From an uncultured Flavobacterium sp. (GTDB lineage Bacteria; Bacteroidota; Bacteroidia; Flavobacteriales; Flavobacteriaceae): a stretch of 15,864 bases of DNA. A program made the position numbers and the translations under genes. Positions within the stretch are counted from its first letter, which is position 1. Each line of letters opens with the position of its first letter. Shown in pieces: positions 7,064-14,385 of this stretch. The DNA is taken from NCBI GenBank assembly GCA_946479395.1, contig CAMLFV010000044.1, positions 1-15,864 of the forward strand, read 5' to 3'. The notes under the pieces are model-generated. The model ran no database searches. It saw nothing but the letters and a program-made list of their open reading frames with translations, and had not been told where the DNA came from.

Positions 7064-7432
7064 ATGGAAACTACCAAAATTTTAATCGGTTACGCAGTAT
7101 ATCTGCCAATAGCGTTATTTTTAACCTACTATGTGTCTAAAACGCTTTTTAAAAACAGTAAAGTTTATATGTTGGATATTTTTAAGGGTAGGGAAGAAAT
7201 TGCCTTTGCTACCAATAAATTGTTTGAAACAGGATTTTATCTTCTGAACATTGGCTTTGCTTTGATGATTTTACAGATGAATCTGTATAACGATAGTTAT
7301 CAGCTGTTGATTGAAAAATTGAGTTACAAAATCGGGGCATTTTCTATTTATTTAGGATTGATGCTTTTTATAAACCTGTATTTCTTTTTTAGAGGGAAAC
7401 GCAAAGCAAGTCAGGCACAAGTTGTTCAGTAA
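7064..7432 (+). CDS. Small membrane protein, second of two tandem paralogues
   Basis: A 122-residue protein with hydrophobic helices near residues 6-24, 55-72 and 90-110, and a basic tail RGKRKASQ suggesting a cytosolic C-terminus. It aligns with the preceding gene through GFYLLNIGF and the flanking helices, apart from a few extra residues in the loop before the last helix and the longer tail. It is the last gene of the operon and is followed by a hairpin terminator shared with the convergent MarR gene. I do not recognise the family and give no function. Confidence 0.75.
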   Translation: METTKILIGYAVYLPIALFLTYYVSKTLFKNSKVYMLDIFKGREEIAFATNKLFETGFYLLNIGFALMILQMNLYNDSYQLLIEKLSYKIGAFSIYLGLMLFINLYFFFRGKRKASQAQVVQ

Positions 7433-7441
7433 TAAGAAAAA

Positions 7442-7486
7442 AATGCCAACGGTTCTGTAAATCATTGGCATTGTTCTATTTTTTTA
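7442..7486. terminator. Bidirectional terminator between the membrane-protein operon and the MarR gene
   Basis: The 8-base arms AATGCCAA (7442-7449) and TTGGCATT (7465-7472) enclose a 15-base loop. On the plus strand the stem is followed by GTTCTA and seven T. On the minus strand a T run follows the stem at once, so it may work better for the minus-strand VOC-MarR operon ending at 7498. Confidence 0.75.
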
Positions 7487-7497
7487 AATGGATATAA

Positions 7498-7962
7498 TTA
7501 ATCCAGATCTTTATTTTGATTGATTACTGTAAGCATGTTTTTATTGAACAGTGTTTGATCTTCTCCTAACGAAGCAAAAAAATCAATGTCCGCTTCTTCA
7601 ACAGCAGTTAATGCTTTTTGTAGAACGATAGACCCGCTATCTGTTAATTTAATAACTTTAGCGCGCGTATCGGTTGGGTGTTCATGTCTGGTAATAAATT
7701 CTTTTTCTTGTAAAGTTCTTAGAACCTTAGAAACCATCATTCTGTCTGCGTTTCCTTGATTGGCAATGTCTATTTGCGTAACATAATCGTTTTTTTTAGA
7801 TAACCACCCTAAAGCCGCTAACAATACAAACTGAGTTTGAGTTAAGTTTAACGGATCTAAAACTTTTTTATGTTTTCGTTGCAATAATGTTGTCAACTGA
7901 CCCAAAAGATAACCAGAGCTTTCGTCGGGACTTTTAAATTTGAACTCTATTTTCTTTGACAC
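7498..7962 (-). CDS. MarR-family transcriptional regulator
   Basis: A 154-residue winged-helix regulator. An N-terminal dimerisation helix is followed by the helix-turn-helix (about 60-88, with QIDIANQGNADRMMVSKVLRTL) and the wing, which carries the MarR-typical D-x-R pattern in HPTDTRAKVIKLTDSG (about 96-111). A C-terminal helix completes the dimer interface. Start choice: GTG (7960-7962), 5 bases after the stop of the upstream VOC gene. Translational coupling and co-transcription are likely. MarR proteins usually repress a neighbouring gene until a small molecule or oxidant binds. The linked VOC protein and the repeat in the shared promoter make autoregulation of this pair the simplest model. 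The ligand is unknown. Confidence 0.88.
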   Translation of the reverse strand: MSKKIEFKFKSPDESSGYLLGQLTTLLQRKHKKVLDPLNLTQTQFVLLAALGWLSKKNDYVTQIDIANQGNADRMMVSKVLRTLQEKEFITRHEHPTDTRAKVIKLTDSGSIVLQKALTAVEEADIDFFASLGEDQTLFNKNMLTVINQNKDLD

Positions 7963-7967
7963 AACTG

Positions 7968-8327
7968 TTATTTTGATTCTAGAAAAGTAAGTTTATAACC
8001 ATCAATATCTTTTACATGAAAAGCTCTGCCAAAAGGTGTTTCAATTATTGGTCCGGCAGTATTTACGCCATTTGAGATAAGTTTTTCTTTCAATTCATCA
8101 ATGTTTTCATTTACTGCAAACCAAAGCGCTACGCCAATACCCAGTTCTTTTTCTTCTAAAGGTTCTAAAGGTGTGCGAATAGCAAAACTTGCCTGTCCTT
8201 GGTTATATTTAAAAACGCAGGCTTGTGGATTTGAATTGTCAATTTCAAAACCTAATTTGTTGGTGTAAAATTCTTTTGATGCTTCTAGATTTTTTACTTG
8301 TAAAGATGCGAATGTTAATTGTATCAT
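7968..8327 (-). CDS. VOC superfamily protein (glyoxalase / bleomycin-resistance fold)
   Basis: A 119-residue protein with the two-βαβββ layout of the vicinal oxygen chelate fold. The first half runs from LTFASLQVKNLEASKEFY with LGFEI. The second half ends in GRAFHVKDIDGYKLTFLE, the usual VOC C-terminal strand pair with a metal-type glutamate in FLE. The ATG at 8325-8327 is chosen over an upstream in-frame ATG at 8381 because it gives the standard family start and lies downstream of a good promoter. Members include glyoxalases, dioxygenases and antibiotic-binding proteins; the substrate cannot be told from sequence. It is the first gene of an operon with the MarR regulator. Confidence 0.85.
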   Translation of the reverse strand: MIQLTFASLQVKNLEASKEFYTNKLGFEIDNSNPQACVFKYNQGQASFAIRTPLEPLEEKELGIGVALWFAVNENIDELKEKLISNGVNTAGPIIETPFGRAFHVKDIDGYKLTFLESK

Positions 8328-8350
8328 TTTATATAAAATTATTGTTGAAG

Positions 8351-8381
8351 CAAATATAATATACACGACAACAATATACAA
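8351..8381 (-). promoter_or_regulatory. Promoter of the VOC-MarR operon with internal direct repeat
   Basis: Read on the minus strand: TTG (8381-8379), a 20-base spacer, and a perfect -7 box TATATTTG (8358-8351). The predicted transcript starts near 8345 and gives a leader of about 18 bases. Between the boxes the 8-mer TGTATATT occurs twice (8380-8373 and 8365-8358) with a 15-base period, a possible MarR operator. Confidence 0.65.
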
Positions 8382-8386
8382 GTGTT

Positions 8387-8405
8387 TTTTTTAACTCTTA
8401 AAAAA
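8387..8405 (-). terminator. Weak A/T-only hairpin after mgtE
   Basis: TTTTTTAA (8387-8394), CTC, TTAAAAAA (8398-8405), lying just past the mgtE stop on the minus strand and preceding a run of A on that strand. Stability is low because no G-C pair is in the stem, so a terminator role is only possible. Confidence 0.3.
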
Positions 8406-8418
8406 GCTTGTTATCAAA

Positions 8419-9771
8419 TTAAAACCCTAAAATGATTTTTGCAATGGTAAAGTAGATCAAAATACCAAAAATATCGTTACTCGTGGTAATGAACGGGCCG
8501 GTTGCAATAGCGGGATCTATACCGTTTTTATCAAGCATTATCGGAATAAACGTTCCAATTAAGCTGGCAAGAATCATTACGGTAACCAACGCCAATACAA
8601 TGGTTGACGATATTTCGTAAGATGTTCCCATGATAAAATGCGTCGCCAATAAAAGTAAAACTGCCAAAACAGTACTGTTTAAAAGTGCCAGCAACATTTC
8701 TTTACCCAAACGTTTCCAAAGTGATCCCGACAAACTGTTGTTTGCCAAACCTTGTACCACGATTGCCGATGATTGTACACCAACATTTCCAGCCATTGCG
8801 GCAACCAAAGGAGTAAAAAAGAATAATGTTTGGTATTTGTCCATGGCATCGCTAAAACCTTCGGAAATATTTACGGCAATAAAACTCCCGATCAATGCCA
8901 GAAGCAGCCAAGGTAAACGTGCTTTTGTCAGTTCCCAAATGCTGTCATCGGCTTCAACGTCTAAAGAGATACCCGCCGCCATTTGGTAATCGCGATCAGC
9001 TTCGTCTTTAATAACGTCAACGATATCGTCAATGGTAATTCTACCAACCAAACGTCCGGTTTCATCAACAACGGGAATTGCCTCTAAATCGTACTTCTGC
9101 ATAATGCGGGCAACTTCGGTATCTTCGGTATCAACCTTTACAAAATCAACCTTTGGTATGTAGATTTCTTTAACTTGTGTGGTGGTAGATGAGGTAATAA
9201 GATCTTTTAACGACAATCGACCTTTTAAGCGGTCTTCATCATCAACCACATAAATAGAATGTACACGCGATACGTTTTCTGCCTGTTTGCGAATTTCCTG
9301 AATACACGTTAATACATTCCAGTTTTCGTTTACCTGAATGTATTCTTTCGCCATTAAACCACCAGCAGTATCTTCATCGTAACGCAACAGCTCAACAATG
9401 TCTTTGGCGTGTTCAAAATCTTCTAATTCAGAGATTACCTCGTCTTTCATTTCTTCCGAAAGTTCGGCGATAATATCCACCGCATCATCGGTATCCATTT
9501 CGTCTAACTCTTCGGCAATTTCTTTGGCAGAAAGGTTGTTTAAGATTTTTTCACGAACTTCTTCGTCTAATTCCAATAGAATTTCAGAACTGATCTCCGA
9601 TTCAATGATGCGGAAAAGATAACCTGCATCTTCGCCGTCTAATTCGTTCATCAGTTCTGCAATATCAGCAAAGTGAATATCCTCGAGCCTGCGGAGTATT
9701 TCGCGTTCGTTTTTTTCGGCAATTAAGCTTTCGATCTCTTGGATAAATTCTTTACTGATTTTAAATTCCAT
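8419..9771 (-). CDS. mgtE: Magnesium transporter MgtE
   Basis: MgtE is a Mg2+-gated channel or transporter of the inner membrane. The 450-residue length fits the family. The order is: an acidic N-terminal superhelical domain (about 25-130, rich in Glu/Asp), two CBS domains (about 135-255, with DEDTAGGLM at the junction), a connecting helix (about 255-285) and a five-helix membrane pore (about 285-450). The pore holds the conserved AGNVGVQSS (327-335) and [11 protein letters not shown] (426-436). Asp433 corresponds in position to the pore aspartate known in the Thermus protein. The ATG at 9769-9771 overlaps the end of rsmA by 11 bases, so the two are translated from one message. The acidic N-domain and CBS domains are the known cytosolic Mg2+ sensors of the family. 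Confidence 0.97.
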   Translation of the reverse strand: MEFKISKEFIQEIESLIAEKNEREILRRLEDIHFADIAELMNELDGEDAGYLFRIIESEISSEILLELDEEVREKILNNLSAKEIAEELDEMDTDDAVDIIAELSEEMKDEVISELEDFEHAKDIVELLRYDEDTAGGLMAKEYIQVNENWNVLTCIQEIRKQAENVSRVHSIYVVDDEDRLKGRLSLKDLITSSTTTQVKEIYIPKVDFVKVDTEDTEVARIMQKYDLEAIPVVDETGRLVGRITIDDIVDVIKDEADRDYQMAAGISLDVEADDSIWELTKARLPWLLLALIGSFIAVNISEGFSDAMDKYQTLFFFTPLVAAMAGNVGVQSSAIVVQGLANNSLSGSLWKRLGKEMLLALLNSTVLAVLLLLATHFIMGTSYEISSTIVLALVTVMILASLIGTFIPIMLDKNGIDPAIATGPFITTSNDIFGILIYFTIAKIILGF

Positions 9772-10546
9772 ACGCTTCTATTTTTTGAGTTAGTGCGATA
9801 AATTCTTCTACACTTAATTGTTCGGGACGAAGGTTAAAAACCACATCGTCTTTAATTTCTTCTGATATAAAACTTTTTAAACTGTTGCGCATGGTTTTTC
9901 TGCGCTGGTTAAATGCCGATTTTACTACGGTAAAAAACAGTTTTTCGCTGCACGGCAGGCTGTAATTTTCTTTGCGGATCATACGCATTACACCCGATTT
10001 TACTTTTGGCGGCGGCGTAAAAACGTGTTCTGATACAGTGAATAAATATTCGGTATCATAAAAAGCCTGAGCCAACACCGACAATATTCCGTAGGTTTTA
10101 CTGCCTTTTTTCTCGCAAATGCGTTCGGCAACTTCTTTTTGAAACATTCCCGAAAATTCCGGTATCTGATCGCGCATTTCTAAAACCCTGAAAACAATCT
10201 GCGTTGAAATGTTGTACGGAAAGTTTCCTATAATGGCAAAGGGCTCTTCGTTAAAAATCTTTTTTAAATTGTATTTTAAAAAATCTTCGCCAATAATGTG
10301 GTTGTGTAACTTTGGGTAGTGTTTTTCCAAATAAGCCACCGATTCGGTATCAATTTCAACTACAAAAGTTTCTACCGGTTTTTCTAAAATGTATTTTGTT
10401 AACACGCCCATTCCCGGACCAATTTCCAACACCTTATCATAACCGTTCAGGGTAAGTGTATCGGCAATATTCTTTGCTACACTTTCATCGTTTAAAAAGT
10501 GCTGACCTAAATGCTTTTTTGCCTTTACTTTGTCTTGATTACTCAT
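9761..10546 (-). CDS. rsmA: 16S rRNA dimethyladenosine transferase RsmA (KsgA)
   Basis: RsmA transfers four methyl groups from S-adenosylmethionine to two adjacent adenines in the helix 45 loop of 16S rRNA late in 30S assembly. The 261-residue protein shows KKHLGQHFL (10-18) at the start, the SAM-binding [10 protein letters not shown] (41-50), the acidic end of the second strand in VVEID (62-66) and the catalytic NFPY (108-111). The C-terminal helical rRNA-binding domain includes [12 protein letters not shown]. Its start overlaps the end of the DUF4286 gene by 8 bases and its end overlaps mgtE by 11 bases, so the three genes form a tight operon on the minus strand. Confidence 0.97.
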   Translation of the reverse strand: MSNQDKVKAKKHLGQHFLNDESVAKNIADTLTLNGYDKVLEIGPGMGVLTKYILEKPVETFVVEIDTESVAYLEKHYPKLHNHIIGEDFLKYNLKKIFNEEPFAIIGNFPYNISTQIVFRVLEMRDQIPEFSGMFQKEVAERICEKKGSKTYGILSVLAQAFYDTEYLFTVSEHVFTPPPKVKSGVMRMIRKENYSLPCSEKLFFTVVKSAFNQRRKTMRNSLKSFISEEIKDDVVFNLRPEQLSVEEFIALTQKIEAYGI

Positions 10547-10853
10547 GCTCGCTTATGATTTCAAGGTCGGTACGGAACGTTAGCATTTTATCTGCAAAAA
10601 GTTCCAAACCTTCGCTGCGTAATAATGGTGCGTGATTTTCTTTGTAATCTTCTAATGCTGCCTGATTTTCTGCAAAATACTGCACCGAATAGGTAACGCC
10701 GCCCATATCTTCATCAACCAAAACCTTTACCAAACGTGCCGATTTAAAACAACCGGTGTTCAGCATGTCTTTAATGTGTTTGGTTTGCATCCAGTTAAGC
10801 CATTGTTCGTGAACAGATTCGTCTATATTTATGGTAACATTGTAAATAATCAT
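10539..10853 (-). CDS. DUF4286 family protein
   Basis: A 104-residue cytosolic protein of the DUF4286 family, found mainly in Bacteroidota and often next to rsmA. It begins with [11 protein letters not shown] and carries the typical [16 protein letters not shown] segment (about 21-36), then a β-strand with TYSVQY and the ending [10 protein letters not shown]. It has the size and strand pattern of a dimeric ferredoxin-like (ABM-type) fold, but no biochemical role is known to me. It overlaps rsmA by 8 bases, so translational coupling is likely. Upstream toward serS is a 130-base gap with a REP-like palindrome. Confidence 0.9.
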   Translation of the reverse strand: MIIYNVTINIDESVHEQWLNWMQTKHIKDMLNTGCFKSARLVKVLVDEDMGGVTYSVQYFAENQAALEDYKENHAPLLRSEGLELFADKMLTFRTDLEIISEHE

Positions 10854-10879
10854 AGTTTGTTGTGATTTATTTAAAAACC

Positions 10880-10960
10880 AATGTCATTTCAAGTGAAGCA
10901 AAGTGATTGTTCTGAAATCTTAAAGATTCTTTTTCGCTCTGCTGCATTCGAAATGACATT
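10880..10960. repeat. Second REP-like palindromic element
   Basis: An 81-base palindrome with 11-base perfect outer arms, AATGTCATTTC (10880-10890) and GAAATGACATT (10950-10960), and an inner hairpin AATCT (10916-10920), TAA, AGATT (10924-10928). Length, outer GTCA-TTC arms and a TTAA-containing inner loop match the layout of the element at 6196-6271, though the bases differ. It lies between serS and the DUF4286 gene. Confidence 0.7.
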
Positions 10961-10983
10961 AAAGTTGTTATTTCTATTTAAAA

Positions 10984-12255
10984 TTAATTAATAATATCGA
11001 ATCCGCAGTAAGGTTTTAACACATCGGGTATCACAATACCTTCGGGTGTTTGGTAATTTTCTAAAATACCTGCCAGTACGCGGGGTAAAGCTAACGATGA
11101 ACCGTTTAAGGTATGCGCCAGCTGCGTTTTTCCATCTTTGCCTTTAAAGCGTAATTTTAAGCGGTTTGCTTGGAAGGTTTCGAAATTTGATACCGATGAA
11201 ATTTCTAACCAACGATCTTGTGCTGTTGAAAATACTTCGAAATCATACGTTAAGGCAGATGTAAAGCCCATATCGCCACCACATAAACGCAAAATACGAT
11301 AAGGTAGTTTTAGTTCGTTCAAAATTTCTTTTACGTGCTCAACCATTTCGTCTAAAGCTTCGTACGATTTTTCAGGATGCTCGATACGAACAATCTCTAC
11401 CTTATCAAACTGGTGTAAACGGTTTAATCCGCGAACGTGCGCACCGTACGATCCTGCTTCTCTGCGGAAACAAGGCGTGTAAGCGGTGTTGCAAATTGGC
11501 AGTTCGCTTTCGTTTAAAATAACATCGCGGTACAAATTGGTTACCGGAACTTCGGCAGTTGGTATCAAATATAAATCGTCTGCAACGGCATGATACATTT
11601 GTCCTTCTTTATCTGGCAACTGACCCGTACCGTAACCAGATGCTTCGTTAATTAAATGCGGAACCTGTACTTCGTTATAACCTGCATTGGTATTTTTATC
11701 TAAAAAATAACTGATTAGGGCACGTTGTAATTTGGCACCTTTTCCTTTATAAACCGGGAAACCTGCACCCGTAATTTTTGCACCTAATTCAAAATCGATG
11801 ATATCGTATTTTTTTGCCAATTCCCAATGTGGTAAAGATCCTTCTGCCAAAACAGGAATTTCACCTTGTTCAAAAACCGTTAGGTTATCTTCAGGAGTTT
11901 TTCCTTCAGGAACAATAGCTGCGGGCGTATTTGGTATTTGGTACAACTGGTGTGTAAGCTCGTCTGTAAAAATATTTAAACGCTCTTTTAAATCGGCGGT
12001 TTTATCTTTAAGCTTTGCTGTTTTTTCTTTTAAGATTTCGGCTTTAGATTTTTCGCCGTTACGCATTAAATCACCAATTTCTTTGGATAGCTTGTTCGAT
12101 TCTGCCAAGATGTTGTCTAATTCAACCTGTGTTGCTCTGCGTTGCTCGTCTAAGTCTATAACTTTCTGAATCATTTCAGTAGCATCAAGATTTCTTTTTG
12201 CAAGGGCTTTTACCACTTGTTCCTGATTTTCTCTAATGTAAGCTATCTGTAACAT
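10984..12255 (-). CDS. serS: Seryl-tRNA synthetase
   Basis: SerRS attaches serine to tRNA-Ser and tRNA-Sec-type tRNAs. The 423-residue protein starts with the standard MLQIAYIREN. The ATG at 12253-12255 is chosen because the 8 extra codons upstream lack family support. An N-terminal antiparallel coiled coil for the tRNA long arm covers about residues 30-105. The class II core has the serine-pocket TAE (233-235), motif 2 FRREAG (263-268) with the RGLNRLHQF loop (275-283), and motif 3 GSSLALPRVLAGILENYQ (385-402). Motif 3 has ALPR where many bacterial enzymes have AVGR; the catalytic arginine (392) is kept. It heads the run toward DUF4286, rsmA and mgtE. A TAAATTTG -7 box is read on the minus strand at 12284-12277. 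Confidence 0.97.
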   Translation of the reverse strand: MLQIAYIRENQEQVVKALAKRNLDATEMIQKVIDLDEQRRATQVELDNILAESNKLSKEIGDLMRNGEKSKAEILKEKTAKLKDKTADLKERLNIFTDELTHQLYQIPNTPAAIVPEGKTPEDNLTVFEQGEIPVLAEGSLPHWELAKKYDIIDFELGAKITGAGFPVYKGKGAKLQRALISYFLDKNTNAGYNEVQVPHLINEASGYGTGQLPDKEGQMYHAVADDLYLIPTAEVPVTNLYRDVILNESELPICNTAYTPCFRREAGSYGAHVRGLNRLHQFDKVEIVRIEHPEKSYEALDEMVEHVKEILNELKLPYRILRLCGGDMGFTSALTYDFEVFSTAQDRWLEISSVSNFETFQANRLKLRFKGKDGKTQLAHTLNGSSLALPRVLAGILENYQTPEGIVIPDVLKPYCGFDIIN

Positions 12256-12276
12256 AAATAAATAATTGTTAAACGG

Positions 12277-12284
12277 CAAATTTA
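12277..12284 (-). promoter_or_regulatory. -7 box of serS
   Basis: On the minus strand TAAATTTG is a perfect TAnnTTTG match, 21 bases before the serS ATG. No TTG is found at the usual -33 distance, so the call is moderate. Confidence 0.5.
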
Positions 12285-12342
12285 CATAAATTCTTTGTGA
12301 ATAGGTAACTATTGCGTTAATAATTCTTTGGTTTCAATGTGG

Positions 12343-12372
12343 TTGAACTTCAAAGAAATAATAGTATTTTTA
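12343..12372 (+). promoter_or_regulatory. Promoter of the secreted M1 peptidase
   Basis: TTG (12343-12345), a 19-base spacer and TATTTTTA (12365-12372), which matches TAnnTTTG at 7 of 8 positions. The ATG lies 17 bases further on, giving a very short leader. Confidence 0.5.
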
Positions 12373-12389
12373 CGCAAATTAGTATCTTT

Positions 12390-14309
12390 ATGAAAAGAGC
12401 ATTTTTTGTTCTGGCTTGCGGTTTGTTCACGCTGTCTTCGGTGGCACAGATCTCGGCTAATACACAAGACGAATACCGTTTGTACGAAAAGCAGGCGGCA
12501 GAAAAACGTTTGGCATTCAAACAGAATTCCAATACGTTTAACTACGATGTAAAACATCAGAAACTGGAACTAAATGTAGATCCATCTCAATATTATATAA
12601 GCGGAACGGTTACCACGCAGTTTGTACCTAACCAGAATTTGCAGACTATTGTTTTCGATTTAAGCCATGAACTTACCGTTAGCGCAGTTACACAAGGTTC
12701 ACAGTCGGCAACGTTTATGCAGGCAAATAACGAATTGGTAATACAGCTTCCACAAGCAGTCGCATCTGGTACGCAGGGCGAAGTAAAAATAACTTATGCA
12801 GGCACACCACCAAGTGACAACGAAGCTTTTACGCAGAGTTATCATAATAACACGCCGATAATTTGGACATTGTCTGAGCCTTTCGGAGCAAAAGATTGGT
12901 GGCCTTGCAAGCAATCATTAAATGATAAGGTTGATGCCATTGATATTTACCTTACCGCACCGGTGGCAATGGTTTCGGTTGCTAATGGAGTAGAACAATC
13001 GCAGGTTACAAATCCCGACGGTACAAAAACAACCCATTTTAAACACAATTTCCCAATTCCGGCGTATTTAGTAGCCATTGCAGTTACCGATTATCAGATT
13101 TATAACCAAACGGCAGGTACGGCACCGAATACTTTTCCGGTGGTAAATTATCTGTATCCCGAAAACTATAATTCAAGCGTGAGTCAGCTGGCGGTTACCT
13201 TGCCAATTATGGATGTTTTTGAAGAGTTGTTTGGAACGTATCCGTATCATACCGAAAAATATGGTCATGCTGAATTTGGCTGGGGTGGAGGAATGGAACA
13301 TACCACCGTTTCTTTTATGGGTGGATTTTCCCGCGGATTGATCGCTCACGAATTGGCTCATCATTGGTTTGGAAACAAGGTTACCTGCGGAAGCTGGAAA
13401 GATATCTGGATTAACGAAGGTTTTGCTGAATACATGGCAGGTTTGGTTGTGGAACATTTAGATGGACAAAATCAATTTGTGAATTGGAAAGGTGGAAAAA
13501 TCAACAGTATTACATCGGCACCGGCAGGAAATGTATATTTAACCGATGCCCAAGCGTTGGATTCTAACCGAATTTTCAGCAGCCGATTAACCTACAATAA
13601 AGGTTCTATGGTGGTGCACATGTTGCGCTATGTTTTAGGCGATGAGGATTTTTACCAAGGAATGCGCAATTTCTTGAACGATCCGGCAATTGCTTATAAT
13701 TATGCCGTTACTACTCAGGTAAAACAGCATCTGGAAGCCGCATCGGGCAAAGATCTTACCGAATTCTTCAACGATTGGATTTATGGCGAAGGATATCCTT
13801 CGTACCAGGTAAATGCAGAAGTTGTGTCGGCAACGCAGACAAAAATCACACTATCGCAAACTTCATCTCATGCAGGGGTATCGTTTTTCGAAATGCCGGT
13901 TACTTTGCGTTTAACAGGCAGTAACGGACAAACAGAAAACGTAGTATTACAGCATACGCAGAACAATCAGCAGTTTGTTGTGGATACCAATGTGGGAACG
14001 GTAAGCGGAATCGAAATAAACCCTTTTAACGATATTGTAAGTAAAGACAATCAGGTAACTTTTAAGGAAGTTTCAAACCCTGTGGCAGAAGAATTAAAAG
14101 TGTTTCCAAACCCAACAGAAACAACTTTTCAGGTAGAAATCCCTCAAAAAATGAAGGTTGATGCCATGAATCTTTACAACGTAAGTGGAAAATTGGTGGC
14201 GCAAAACATCAGCAATCCGTATCCGTCAGAACAATTGGCAAGCGGTATGTATGTGCTGGAAATTAAAACAGCCGAGAAAACCTATCATAAAAAAATTATA
14301 AAAAATTAA
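12390..14309 (+). CDS. Secreted M1-family zinc aminopeptidase with type IX secretion tail
   Basis: A 639-residue exported peptidase that would trim N-terminal residues from peptides outside the cell or on its surface. The start at 12390 is used because it begins directly with a signal peptide (MKRAFFVLACGLFTLSSVAQ); an in-frame ATG 51 bases upstream would bury it. An M1 β-saddle N-domain (about 50-240) is followed by the substrate motif GGMEH (300-304, in the place of the usual GxMEN). The zinc site is HELAH (320-324) with Glu343 in NEGFAEY. A tyrosine in the RLTYNKGSMV region is a likely transition-state residue. The last ~71 residues (569-639) start with VFPNP and end in a Lys-rich strand, a classic T9SS sorting domain. 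It runs divergently from serS. Confidence 0.95.
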   Translation: MKRAFFVLACGLFTLSSVAQISANTQDEYRLYEKQAAEKRLAFKQNSNTFNYDVKHQKLELNVDPSQYYISGTVTTQFVPNQNLQTIVFDLSHELTVSAVTQGSQSATFMQANNELVIQLPQAVASGTQGEVKITYAGTPPSDNEAFTQSYHNNTPIIWTLSEPFGAKDWWPCKQSLNDKVDAIDIYLTAPVAMVSVANGVEQSQVTNPDGTKTTHFKHNFPIPAYLVAIAVTDYQIYNQTAGTAPNTFPVVNYLYPENYNSSVSQLAVTLPIMDVFEELFGTYPYHTEKYGHAEFGWGGGMEHTTVSFMGGFSRGLIAHELAHHWFGNKVTCGSWKDIWINEGFAEYMAGLVVEHLDGQNQFVNWKGGKINSITSAPAGNVYLTDAQALDSNRIFSSRLTYNKGSMVVHMLRYVLGDEDFYQGMRNFLNDPAIAYNYAVTTQVKQHLEAASGKDLTEFFNDWIYGEGYPSYQVNAEVVSATQTKITLSQTSSHAGVSFFEMPVTLRLTGSNGQTENVVLQHTQNNQQFVVDTNVGTVSGIEINPFNDIVSKDNQVTFKEVSNPVAEELKVFPNPTETTFQVEIPQKMKVDAMNLYNVSGKLVAQNISNPYPSEQLASGMYVLEIKTAEKTYHKKIIKN

Positions 14310-14322
14310 AATGAACCTGTTG

Positions 14323-14356
14323 TTTGCCAAATAGTAACCTTAAAATAGTACATTTG
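14323..14356 (+). promoter_or_regulatory. Promoter of rseP
   Basis: TTTG (14323-14326), a 22-base spacer and a perfect -7 box TACATTTG (14349-14356). The ATG at 14386 lies 29 bases after the -7 box. The promoter starts only 14 bases after the stop of the M1 peptidase gene, and no hairpin terminator separates the two. Confidence 0.6.
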
Positions 14357-14385
14357 TGCAACACAAAATGAAAGTATTGTAATTA

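Noticed and set aside
8328..8381. Upstream in-frame start (8381) for the VOC protein
   Set aside because: The extra 18 residues would overlap the promoter boxes and add a hydrophobic stretch not seen in VOC proteins; the start at 8327 gives the normal N-terminus.
12339..12389. Upstream ATG for the M1 peptidase
   Set aside because: It would put 17 residues before a textbook signal peptide and overlaps the probable -33 box.
12309..12557. 82-codon minus-strand frame across the serS / M1 peptidase gap
   Set aside because: It covers the peptidase promoter and signal peptide region, has no family features, and would overlap a well-supported gene.
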